A DNA stretch of 29,427 nt from Planctomycetaceae bacterium (GTDB lineage Bacteria; Planctomycetota; Planctomycetia; Pirellulales; Thermoguttaceae). Shown piece after piece: positions 1-7,598 of the stretch (within the stretch, counting starts at the first letter, position 1; every line of letters starts with the position of its first letter). The stretch is taken from assembly GCA_031288955.1 (NCBI GenBank), contig JAITQJ010000033.1, forward strand, positions 1-29,427, written 5' to 3'. A model generated the notes under the pieces. It was not told the origin of the DNA. It saw nothing but the letters and a program-made list of their open reading frames with translations, and searched no databases. Made by a program: the position numbers and the translations under genes.

Positions 1-352
1 TTGAAGCCTTTTGGCGGTGTTTTCCCGCGTCGGCAGGCTTGACCGCCGCTTGGTTCTGCCAAACGAAAACTCGCAAAGTTTAATGGTTGTGCTTCGCAAA
101 CCTTTATGTTACACTTAAAGGAATGTGAGTTCCGTTTCAATCACAGAAAAGAAAATCTATACAATATCGTCAAAAAATTACTAAAAAATACGGGAGATGC
201 TAGGCAAGAGCCACGAACAAATGTCAAGGGGGAATGTTTTTATTTTCTCGTTTTGGGATACATCGGGGGCGTACGCCCCTCGCTCTTGCAGGTAAAACTC
301 ATCTGTGCTATACTGAATTGCGAAATGAAAATATCGTTGCCGAATAAGCCCA
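1..352. other. gene-free left edge
   Basis: No credible gene is seen here. Open frames are short, without family resemblance, and one runs into hemL on the opposite strand. Short inverted repeats are present: GGCGGT at 13-18 with ACCGCC at 42-47, and CCTTTA with TAAAGG around 100-120. The stretch also holds the 14-bp palindrome at 266-279 and one copy of a dispersed repeat at 283-355, both listed separately. It may be the trailing region of hemL plus the end of a transcription unit outside the window. Confidence 0.6.
266..279. repeat. perfect 14-bp palindrome GGGGCGTACGCCCC
   Basis: The sequence is its own reverse complement and would give a 5-bp GC stem with a GTAC loop. It lies about 75 bp beyond the hemL stop codon and directly before the dispersed repeat copy at 283-355. 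No T-run follows on the minus strand, so it is not a classical terminator for hemL. The role is unknown. Confidence 0.6.
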
Positions 353-355
353 TTA
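283..355. repeat. dispersed repeat, copy A
   Basis: About 73 bp that align with 8620-8696. The first 31 positions match at 24, and all seven differences are transitions. After a 4-nt gap the copies share AAATGAAA and a GTT(G/A)CCGAA(T/C)AAG block, ending in ATTA. CAGGT at 289-293 can pair with ATCTG at 301-305 around a 7-nt loop, and the same hairpin is kept in copy B with compensating changes. The last bases overlap the hemL stop codon on the minus strand. The identity of the element is unknown. Confidence 0.6.
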
Positions 356-1741
356 AAGGCTGCGAAAAACTTCGCCTGCAACTTTGATGGTTTGCCTGAC
401 TTCGTCCGCAGTGACGGCAGTTGACATAAAGAACGTTTCAAATTGGCTGCACGGGAAATAAAAGCCCCGCTCAAGCATTCCCCTGAAAAATCCGGCGTAT
501 CGCTCCGTGTTACACGCCGCTGCCGTCTGCCAATCCGTTATCCCGCCCGCAAAAGCACTGCCGCTCGAACTCGTCGCCGTCGAACGTTCAACCTTGCCCC
601 CGTTCAGCGAAACATCTTCAATCCGGTACTTCGCCGCATCGCCGTGCGGTTCCTTCAAGAAAAAGAGCGTCATCATTGAGCCAATCTGCGCAATATGGAC
701 AGGTATGCCCGCCGCCCGCGCCTCGTCTTCAAATCCCTCCGCAAGCATTGTCATATTCCTCTCCAAAGACATAAACACATTCGGCTGCAGCAGCGTTTGC
801 AGCGTAGCAATTCCCGCCGCCATTGCTAAGGGGTTGCCCGAAAGCGTTCCAGCCTGAAAGACTTTACCCGCCGGCAGCACGTTGTCCATAATATCGGCTC
901 TGCCGCCGTAAGCCCCGACAGGCAAACCGCCGCCGATAACCTTACCGAGCGTTGTCAAATCCGGTGTAATACTGAACCGCTGTCCCGCACCGGCTTTGCC
1001 TGCCCGATAACCGCTCAACACTTCATCGAATATCAGTATTGCCCCGCTCTCCTGCGTCACGTGGCGAAGTTCATAGAGAAAATTAGAACTGCCGATGACG
1101 CAGCCCATATTACCGGCAACAGGTTCGACAATCACGGCGGCTATGTCTTTGCCTGCCGCTGCAAAAGTCTTTTTAAGCGTTTCGACATCGTTGTACGGCA
1201 GGAGCAGTGTATCCTGTACACTTCCCGGTGTTACTCCCGGTGAATTCGGCACGCCGAGCGTGGCAGCACTGCTGCCGGCGGCAACGAGAAGAGAATCAAC
1301 GTGACCGTGATAATTACCGATGAACTTGACGATTTTCGTTCTGCCGGTGAAACCGCGTGCCAAACGGACGGCAGACATTGCGGCTTCTGTGCCGGAATTG
1401 ACGAAACGGATTTTCTCAATCGACGGTACGCTGCCGATGATAATTTTTGCGAGTTCATTTTCTAGTTCGGTCGGTGCGCCGAAACTTGTACCGTTGAGAA
1501 TTTGCGTTTGCAGTGCGGACACAACGGCGGGATGTCCATATCCGAGAATCATTGGTCCCCAAGACTGAACGTAATCAAGATATCTGTTTCCATCAATGTC
1601 AATGAGATAAGCACCTTCGCCGCGCTGGATAACGACGGGTTCTCCGCCGACTGCACCAAAGGCGCGGGCGGGACTATTCACTCCGCCCGGAATAAGTGTT
1701 TGGGCTTCCGCAAAAACGCTGTGGCTGCGTGCGTGGTTCAT
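353..1741 (-). CDS. hemL: glutamate-1-semialdehyde 2,1-aminomutase
   Basis: PLP-dependent enzyme that converts glutamate-1-semialdehyde to 5-aminolevulinate in the C5 route of tetrapyrrole synthesis, in the cytoplasm. The protein has 462 residues. Family motifs are clear: GGVNSPARAF near residue 19, SGTEAAMSAVRLARG at 116-130, FDEVLSGYR at 238-246, and the PLP lysine Lys267 in TLGKVIGGG. The usual length is about 430. The excess is a Ser/Thr/Gly/Ala-rich insertion of roughly 35 residues at about 371-405, just before the conserved NTERYAGFFRGMLERG block. The start fits a sigma-70 promoter 30-58 bp upstream, and I see no strong Shine-Dalgarno. The gene stands alone, divergent from the DUF11 gene. 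Haem demand fits the diheme protein encoded further right, but no direct link is visible. Confidence 0.95.
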   Translation of the reverse strand: MNHARSHSVFAEAQTLIPGGVNSPARAFGAVGGEPVVIQRGEGAYLIDIDGNRYLDYVQSWGPMILGYGHPAVVSALQTQILNGTSFGAPTELENELAKIIIGSVPSIEKIRFVNSGTEAAMSAVRLARGFTGRTKIVKFIGNYHGHVDSLLVAAGSSAATLGVPNSPGVTPGSVQDTLLLPYNDVETLKKTFAAAGKDIAAVIVEPVAGNMGCVIGSSNFLYELRHVTQESGAILIFDEVLSGYRAGKAGAGQRFSITPDLTTLGKVIGGGLPVGAYGGRADIMDNVLPAGKVFQAGTLSGNPLAMAAGIATLQTLLQPNVFMSLERNMTMLAEGFEDEARAAGIPVHIAQIGSMMTLFFLKEPHGDAAKYRIEDVSLNGGKVERSTATSSSGSAFAGGITDWQTAAACNTERYAGFFRGMLERGFYFPCSQFETFFMSTAVTADEVRQTIKVAGEVFRSL

Positions 1742-2077
1742 TGTTCATATAAATTGATTTTACGGTCTCTATTATCAATTCATTTTACCTGCTTGTCAAC
1801 TTGACCGTTCAGGCGGATATACAAATGACAAAACCGGTTATTTATCTGCGTTATTACTCCCCCCGTGCAGAACACGATAGTTGTCCCGCCGGCAACGGTG
1901 TTTTGGATACTTTCTCTTTGATTTTTCTTTTTGGAGGAAACAAAAAAAACTGCTCTTGCCTAAAATACCGAAAATCGGTATATTTACGCAAATGGAAAGT
2001 GTTGTTGCTGTACCAAATAAATAACGGTAAGTAAACTGCACATTGTTCAAGGATGAACGTATTCAAGGATGAACATA
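1742..2077. other. intergenic region between hemL and the DUF11 gene
   Basis: This 336-bp divergent region holds the hemL promoter (1771-1799). It also holds an isolated translation-leader-like stretch, TTTTTGGAGGAAAC followed by an A-run, at about 1930-1949. After it come a CTG codon and a 24-codon open frame ending at 2024. A short inverted repeat, ATACCGA/TCGGTAT, lies at 1965-1981. A 13-bp direct repeat, TTCAAGGATGAAC, occurs at 2046-2058 and 2062-2074 (approximate edges) and includes the ribosome binding site of the next gene. No other gene is supported. Confidence 0.5.
1771..1799 (-). promoter_or_regulatory. sigma-70 promoter of hemL
   Basis: On the minus strand, TTGACA (1794-1799) is followed by a 17-bp spacer and GATAAT (1771-1776). 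This is a perfect -35 and a five-of-six -10. The predicted transcription start near 1764 leaves a 5' leader of about 22 nt. Confidence 0.75.
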
Positions 2078-4135
2078 ATGACCCGCTCGACTTTTACACT
2101 AGGATTTGCCGTATTTATCGTCCTCTGCGGACTCTTTTTCTTTTGCTCCCCCAAAACAAAAGCGCAAGATTATCCCGCTCCCCAAGACAGCGGGCAAACG
2201 GCTCAATCCCGACTCATTCCCCAGAGTATTCCCCGCCGAAATCCCTTGCGGAATAATGAAGTACCGGCAGCAAAACAACGGCAGAACGAACTGCCGATTC
2301 GGCAAGTGCTGCACGAAGTTGAAGAGACGGTGAAAGAGCCGGAAGCGGTAAAAACGGGGACTGCTGTGTCCGCTAACACGGGTACCGGTTCTTTAACGGC
2401 AGAACCGGCGCAGGTACCGACAGGCTTCGATGATTTTCCGCCGCTCACCGCCCCGCCCGCTGCCGCCGCCCTTGAGTCATTAGACGACTTAATGGAACCG
2501 GCACAAACAAAACCGACAACAAAAACACCGGCACACGCAACTGCCCCAATAGCCGAAAAAAAAGATTTACAGCCGGCAGAGCGTCCGGCAGCGGCTTTAC
2601 CGCTGACAATCGCTGACCCGTTTGCTGAAACGCAGTCGGCAGCAACCGTACCGTCAAGTGCTGTCCGCAGTGACCGCAGACTCGAACGGGAACTCGCCGT
2701 TCAGGAACCGATGATTGCCGTACCCGATAATGCCGTTGAAGGAACGGGAACGCCGGGTGCGTCATCGTTGGAAGGACCGCAGGTTTCGTATCTGACAATT
2801 CAAAAAATTGTCCCCGGTGAAGTCATAACCGACCAGCCGGTTACCATTAAGACGGTTATTCAAAATTCCGGTAAATCAACGGCACGGAAAGTTATCGTAA
2901 CCGACCAGGTGCCGAAGGGCTGTAAACTGCTCGCAACCGTACCGGAAGCCGTTGTTACTAATCAGAACGAATTGCGCTGGATGCTCGGCAATCTTGCGCC
3001 GAATGACCAGGTGATTCTCGAAACTAAAGTTGTACCGTTTCGTGAGGGCGAAATCGGCAGCGTTGCGTCGGTTTTTTACAGCGGTGAAGCCTCGGCGCGG
3101 GTGTTGGTAACACGTCCAATGATTAAAGTCGAAGTCAAAGCACCGCAGGAAGTCCAACTTGGTCAAACTGCCCAACTCGAAATAACGATTAGCAATCCCG
3201 GTACGGCAGCGGCAACGGGCATTGTTCTCGAAGAACACGTTCCCGACGGACTGTATCATAAAGACGGACGGATTTTAATTAACAAGAACGTGAAAACGTT
3301 GAAACCGAAGGAAGCGAAGAAATTAGTTTTGCCGCTGACGTGTACCGGTTCGGGTAATCTTGTCAATAAGGTTGTTGTGAAAGCGGACGGCAATTTAATG
3401 ACAGAAGAAACGACGGCAATTCAAGCGTCGGCACCGATATTAAGTTTGCGTATTGCCGGTTCAAAGCAGCGGTTTCTGGATTTGCAGAGTGAATACCGTT
3501 TGCAGGTTGCGAATACGGGTAATGCTGCGGCGAAGAATGTTGACCTCGAATTGGTGTTGCCGCCGTCCGTTAAGTTCGTTAAAACAAATCAAAGCGGTGT
3601 TTATGAGCAGCACACGCATAGTGTCCGCTGGGCATTAGAAGAGTTGCCGGCACAGGAATCCGGTGAAATTGAATTGCTCGTTATTCCAACGCAAATCGGT
3701 GAACAGTCCTTAAAGTTTTCTGCTAAAGGGCAGAATAATCTGCGGGCTGAAGCGGTGCTGCCGGTATTGGTTGACGGTTTGCCGGCGTTGTCCTTTGAAA
3801 TTATCGGCAGTTCTAATCTCGTGGAAGCCGGCAAGGATGCAATTTATGAAATCCGTGTCGTTAACAAAGGTACGAAAGCCGCTAGCAACGTCAAAGTCAG
3901 TGCCAGTCTCGGCGAAGGAATGGCACTGGTAAAAGCAGACGGCGGACGTTATCAGTCGAACGGCGGAGTTGTTCAGTACGAAACACTGCCGCTGCTCGAA
4001 GCGAAGGAAGAAAAGGTATTTAAGGTTGCCGCCCGATGCCAAAACGACGGCGATTACCGGGTTCGTGTTCAGGTCATTTCCGATGACCTCCGCGCCCCGA
4101 TTACCAAAGAAGAAAGTACCAGAGTCTTTAGATAA
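2078..4135 (+). CDS. secreted DUF11 (conserved repeat domain) protein
   Basis: Exported protein of 685 residues with four Ig-like DUF11 repeats, probably a surface or periplasmic structural protein. ATG 2078 is preferred over the in-frame ATG 2069 because AAGGA at 2065-2069 then sits 8 nt upstream. An N-terminal hydrophobic signal segment (FTLGFAVFIVLCGLFFF) is followed by about 200 residues rich in Pro, Ala, Thr and Glu, likely disordered. Four repeats of roughly 110 residues follow, beginning near VSYLTIQKI, PMIKVEVKA, APILSLRIA and LPALSFEII. Each carries the N-G/S-G-x-(A)-A-x-x-V core typical of DUF11 (for example NSGKSTARKVIV and NTGNAAAKNVDL). Planctomycetes carry many such proteins, but the exact role here is unknown. 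The gene's end overlaps the next gene by 53 bp, suggesting coupled translation. Confidence 0.85.
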   Translation: MTRSTFTLGFAVFIVLCGLFFFCSPKTKAQDYPAPQDSGQTAQSRLIPQSIPRRNPLRNNEVPAAKQRQNELPIRQVLHEVEETVKEPEAVKTGTAVSANTGTGSLTAEPAQVPTGFDDFPPLTAPPAAAALESLDDLMEPAQTKPTTKTPAHATAPIAEKKDLQPAERPAAALPLTIADPFAETQSAATVPSSAVRSDRRLERELAVQEPMIAVPDNAVEGTGTPGASSLEGPQVSYLTIQKIVPGEVITDQPVTIKTVIQNSGKSTARKVIVTDQVPKGCKLLATVPEAVVTNQNELRWMLGNLAPNDQVILETKVVPFREGEIGSVASVFYSGEASARVLVTRPMIKVEVKAPQEVQLGQTAQLEITISNPGTAAATGIVLEEHVPDGLYHKDGRILINKNVKTLKPKEAKKLVLPLTCTGSGNLVNKVVVKADGNLMTEETTAIQASAPILSLRIAGSKQRFLDLQSEYRLQVANTGNAAAKNVDLELVLPPSVKFVKTNQSGVYEQHTHSVRWALEELPAQESGEIELLVIPTQIGEQSLKFSAKGQNNLRAEAVLPVLVDGLPALSFEIIGSSNLVEAGKDAIYEIRVVNKGTKAASNVKVSASLGEGMALVKADGGRYQSNGGVVQYETLPLLEAKEEKVFKVAARCQNDGDYRVRVQVISDDLRAPITKEESTRVFR

Positions 4136-4640
4136 AGTGTTTCCCGGCATTACAGGTATTCGGCAATACAGTTACGTATCCTTTCTGGCAACTGCGTTAT
4201 TTTTTTCGCTGCTGCTGGACGGGTTCTTGATTGTCAATTTTTATTGGACGGCATACATCACGCCGAATCAACGGAACGTATTGGCTGCTGCCTTGGTGCT
4301 GGCTTGGCTTCTGTTAACGGTCGGCGAAAGCATTTATCTGCGTTATTTGCAGTCGCAGGAATTACCGGCGAACCGTGATGAAACGTATAAACAGGCGGTT
4401 GTGCTGTATTTACAGCGGAATTGGTCAGGAGTCGAGTCGCTCGTATTACCGTATTTGCAAAAGCATCCGAAGGATATTGAGATGCGGCTGCTGCAAGCAA
4501 CAATGTATCGGCACACGGAGCGTTACGAAGAGGCGGCATTGCTTCTCGACAAGTTGCAACTTCTCAACGGCAGCACAAACTGGTATGCCGAAATCGAAGC
4601 CGAAAAACGGTTTTTGACGGCGGTCACGGTCAGTGCTTAA
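4083..4640 (+). CDS. small membrane protein with TPR-like tail
   Basis: Predicted 185-residue inner-membrane protein. The start is ATG 4083 (MTSAPRLPKKK). The frame is open further upstream, but that part only reads the DUF11 gene out of frame. A short basic N-terminus is followed by two membrane segments (around YVSFLATALFFSLLLDGF and VLAAALVLAWLLLTV). A soluble helical tail comes next, in which RNWSGVESLVLPYLQKHPKDIEMRLL and ERYEEAALLLDKLQLL look like two degenerate TPR units. It overlaps the DUF11 gene by 53 bp, so the two probably form one transcription and translation unit. It might anchor or assemble the DUF11 partner, but that is inference. No named family is recognised. Confidence 0.75.
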   Translation: MTSAPRLPKKKVPESLDKVFPGITGIRQYSYVSFLATALFFSLLLDGFLIVNFYWTAYITPNQRNVLAAALVLAWLLLTVGESIYLRYLQSQELPANRDETYKQAVVLYLQRNWSGVESLVLPYLQKHPKDIEMRLLQATMYRHTERYEEAALLLDKLQLLNGSTNWYAEIEAEKRFLTAVTVSA

Positions 4641-4687
4641 CACGCTGAACGAAAAACAAGGGAATGACGGAACACTGCCGCTGCGTT

Positions 4688-7429
4688 TCACAAATAATTC
4701 AGCAATGAAAGTTGCAGCATCATACTGGTCACCTGCATACTGCCTTGATATGATAACTGCTGACCAAGATAGTTTAACGATGCGTCTGCGTAGTCTATCC
4801 GCAGCGTTTCGTTCAGTGTCTGTTCAAACAGGACGTTTTCATCCGCCAGTTGCATCGCCGTATTGTCAAGACTCCGCTGCAACACTCCCAGCGTCGTCTG
4901 CGACTCCGTTGTCTGTGTTACCGCCGCTTCCAATAACTGCAGCGCACGCTCTATCTCCCGCTCGTCATTCGTTTCCATTCCCCGCTGTAAACGAATCAGC
5001 GCATTATACAACGATTCCGTTTCCTGCGGATTCGGGTCTGTTCCCGTCAAAGAGGCAGGCGTGATGACCCCAGCCTCTTCCGTTGCCCCTTGCGGTGCAA
5101 TACGGTACTCTTCGCCGTCGTTGACAAGACCAAGTTCAACCGCCGCTGTTGATAACAGTGTTCGGTCAACACGCAGCACAGCATTGCCCGTACTCGTGTC
5201 CGTTAATGTAATGCCGTTGCCGGACGGTGTCAGCGATGCGGTCAGTTTACCGTCCTGATTGCCGGAATGTCCGTTGATAATGTTCAGTACATCACCGATT
5301 GTTTTCGCCCCCTTAATATCGATTTCCAGCACCGTGCCGTCGTTTCGGGTTATCACAAAATCAATGCCGCCGTCTGTGCCTTCAGCCGTTTTCGTGAAGC
5401 CGTCATAGACAACACCGCTGCCGTTGTTAGCACCATACGTTGCGTCAAGTGCTAAATCAAAATACTGTTTCGGTCCCGGCAATTCATAAAACGCCGCCGT
5501 AACTTCGCAAGCCGTCGTAACTCCCGGATTGATACCGATAGTTACTGTTTTTGCCTCTTCGTCCGTCACTACGGTAATTTTGCCGTCGGGGTCCTGCGTT
5601 GGAACGAATTTCAACGTGTAATCGTTCCAAGCCGTACCCTCGCTGCGTGCCGTCAGTATTAAATCGGCATTCGGCGAAACACTGTGATACTGTGCATAAG
5701 CCGCCGTACCGGGTCCATCGTAATCGTTCACGCCCCGTCCGTAATCCAAATCCGTCAGCAGCGTGTCAAAATCCGTTGTCCGCACGCCGAGTTGATGTGC
5801 CGTGATGCCGCCGTTTTCGCCGATACAGAAATCCGCTCCGCTAACCCGGCTGCGGATATTGATACCGTTCTTCGCTTCGTTAATTTCAGCGTACAAACCG
5901 TATTCGGGGTCATTTAATTCTGCCAGCAATTCGCCGACAGTTTTACATTCGGCGAACGAAACGGTCATCGTTCGGTTATCGTTGACGATTTGCAAACCGG
6001 TCAGGTCGAAGTCCGAACCGCTGCCGCCGGTCAATTCGCCGTACGATACCGGATTACCGGCTAAAAGCGGGACAGTGCCGCTGCCGTGCGCCTGACCGGT
6101 AACGTAATCGGTCTCGGCAAGCGTTGCCTTGATTGCCGGAAACGCCGCATCGCTGCCGGCAGCGTTGTTTATCGCCTGAATGATACCGTTTGCCGTTGTG
6201 TCATCGGGATTGATTCGGACAAGAACGGTATTGGTTTCGGCATCGTATTGAGCCGTTTCGCTTCCCGCCGCAACCGCCGCATCGGCTTGCAGCGAAATCT
6301 TCACGCCGTTCAAATCCGTACCGTTATGCTGCCCCTGAATCAATATGTCGTTGTTGCTGCCGGAAAACCGCAGCGTCAACTGCGGCTTGGAACCGAGGAT
6401 GTCGCTTAACAACGTTGTCCCTGTAACTGCCGGATTGACATCCTGACCGTTAAGCGGCGTTTGCGAATCAAACGGTGTGTTTACGGGAATACCGAGTTGC
6501 CGCGCCGTTGTGCCTTTACCAACTTCCGATACCGACAACACGGCATCGTTTGCCGCGCCTGTATTTTTCAGCGTCAGCACTAAATTGTTGTTTGTGATTT
6601 CAACCTCAACAGCAAAATTCGCCGCGGAACCGGAAGGAGGCGTAAAGTTTTCAATCGTCCGCTTGACATCACCGAGTGTTGCACAGCGGCTTAAATCAAT
6701 ATCAAACGATTGCGTTGTCCCATCAGCGGTATAATTCAACCGGATTGCCCCTTTGGTAACGCCTTCGCCCCCGTTCAAATCGCTTAATCGGGTTTGAGCA
6801 TTTGCCAGCGGATTCAAATCGGTCGTCCCCCGCACCGGTTCGCTAATAGCACCGAAAACATCGCTGCCGTTAACATTCGTTTTCGATAATAAATCGGTAT
6901 CGCTCCAACTATACACATTGTTTTGTGTGCCGCTGTATTGAATCGTGTAAGAATCGTTTTGCCCCCAGGTAAACGGCAGTACACCGGTTGTTGAACCGGC
7001 AAAGACATAGCGTCCGGCATACGAATAGTTGCCGAAGTTCAAAAGTTGCTGAACGTTTTTTTTAATCGTATCTGCAAGAGTCGCCCGCTCTTCGGGACTG
7101 GTTAATGTATTGATAGCATTGAGACCGGCTGCCAGGGCTTCATCGGTCAGGACGTTGATTTGCGAAAGGGTAGAACTGGTTGCGGAAAGGAAAGATTGCG
7201 TTGTCTGAATGTTCGCACTGTTCTGTGTTTTTCGTTCGATTTTGGCTTGAATGGACAGGGTCGCGGAAGCGTTGAACGGCGAGTCGCTTCCGTACTGATA
7301 TTGACGCTGGCTTTGGACTTGTTGTGCGTATTTTGAGAGCAGTAATGACGAACTGGCGAGATTACTATAGGCTCTGTTAGTCTGGAGAGCAACGCTTGTC
7401 CGATTGAGTCCCAGTGGAACGACAGTCAT
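4688..7429 (-). CDS. flgL: flagellar hook-filament junction protein, FlgL type, with enlarged middle
   Basis: Flagellin-like protein expected to join hook and filament. ATG 7429 gives 913 residues and an N-terminus, MTVVPLGLNRTSVALQTNRA, that resembles flagellin/FlgL D0. An upstream GTG at 7471 would add 14 unlikely residues. The conserved D0/D1 helices are at both ends, with DSPFNASATLSIQAKIERK-like text near 50-70 and ERALQLLEAAVTQTTESQTTLG plus SLNYLGQQLSYQGSMQV at the C-terminus. FlgL is normally about 300 residues. Here about 600 residues are inserted, containing three flagellin hook IN-like repeats marked by RCATLGDVKRTI (~247), ECKTVGELLAEL (~494) and GAKTIGDVLNII (~706). No other certain flagellar gene lies beside it. 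It is convergent with the TPR gene. It could instead be called a flagellin, but the length of the tail and the IN motifs favour FlgL. Confidence 0.8.
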   Translation of the reverse strand: MTVVPLGLNRTSVALQTNRAYSNLASSSLLLSKYAQQVQSQRQYQYGSDSPFNASATLSIQAKIERKTQNSANIQTTQSFLSATSSTLSQINVLTDEALAAGLNAINTLTSPEERATLADTIKKNVQQLLNFGNYSYAGRYVFAGSTTGVLPFTWGQNDSYTIQYSGTQNNVYSWSDTDLLSKTNVNGSDVFGAISEPVRGTTDLNPLANAQTRLSDLNGGEGVTKGAIRLNYTADGTTQSFDIDLSRCATLGDVKRTIENFTPPSGSAANFAVEVEITNNNLVLTLKNTGAANDAVLSVSEVGKGTTARQLGIPVNTPFDSQTPLNGQDVNPAVTGTTLLSDILGSKPQLTLRFSGSNNDILIQGQHNGTDLNGVKISLQADAAVAAGSETAQYDAETNTVLVRINPDDTTANGIIQAINNAAGSDAAFPAIKATLAETDYVTGQAHGSGTVPLLAGNPVSYGELTGGSGSDFDLTGLQIVNDNRTMTVSFAECKTVGELLAELNDPEYGLYAEINEAKNGINIRSRVSGADFCIGENGGITAHQLGVRTTDFDTLLTDLDYGRGVNDYDGPGTAAYAQYHSVSPNADLILTARSEGTAWNDYTLKFVPTQDPDGKITVVTDEEAKTVTIGINPGVTTACEVTAAFYELPGPKQYFDLALDATYGANNGSGVVYDGFTKTAEGTDGGIDFVITRNDGTVLEIDIKGAKTIGDVLNIINGHSGNQDGKLTASLTPSGNGITLTDTSTGNAVLRVDRTLLSTAAVELGLVNDGEEYRIAPQGATEEAGVITPASLTGTDPNPQETESLYNALIRLQRGMETNDEREIERALQLLEAAVTQTTESQTTLGVLQRSLDNTAMQLADENVLFEQTLNETLRIDYADASLNYLGQQLSYQGSMQVTSMMLQLSLLNYL

Positions 7430-7461
7430 CCGTATGATTGGTAAAATCCGTTTATCAGGTG

Positions 7462-7469
7462 TTATCGGC
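7462..7469 (-). promoter_or_regulatory. possible sigma-28-type -10 box of flgL
   Basis: The minus strand reads GCCGATAA, identical to the -10 consensus of flagellar sigma-28 (FliA/SigD) promoters. It would start transcription near 7455, about 26 nt before ATG 7429. No TAAA-type -35 element is found at the expected distance, so this is only a candidate. Confidence 0.3.
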
Positions 7470-7536
7470 ACAAAGCGTACGACCGCATCAATCGTTCCGT
7501 TTCTTTTGTTATAAGCGGTAAAGATTGCCTAACTTA

Positions 7537-7551
7537 CGGAGTTATACTCCG
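7537..7551. promoter_or_regulatory. inverted repeat between flgL and the nuclease gene
   Basis: CGGAGT-TAT-ACTCCG is a perfect 6-bp inverted repeat with a 3-nt centre. It lies 12 bp upstream of the -35 box of the Rpn-like gene, in the divergent region shared with flgL. The size and place suit an operator, but no regulator can be named. Confidence 0.3.
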
Positions 7552-7563
7552 CTTTATCCGCTC

Positions 7564-7592
7564 TTGCCACTGCCGGTGCCGAATGTTATAAT
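7564..7592 (+). promoter_or_regulatory. sigma-70 promoter of the Rpn-like gene, leaderless
   Basis: TTGCCA (7564-7569), a 17-bp spacer and TATAAT (7587-7592). Only 6 nt separate the -10 box from ATG 7599, so transcription should begin at or next to the A of the start codon. Confidence 0.7.
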
Positions 7593-7598
7593 AGCTCT

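Noticed and set aside
106..387. 93-codon open frame on the plus strand
   Set aside because: No family resemblance, composition unlike the real genes, runs into hemL on the other strand and includes the palindrome and the dispersed repeat.
1838..2066. Two 70-codon minus-strand frames in the hemL-DUF11 gap
   Set aside because: No recognisable protein features or ribosome binding site; they overlap the leader-like stretch and hairpin on the plus strand.
7430..7471. Upstream GTG start for flgL
   Set aside because: The added residues do not look like a flagellin N-terminus, and the GCCGATAA box would lie inside the gene.
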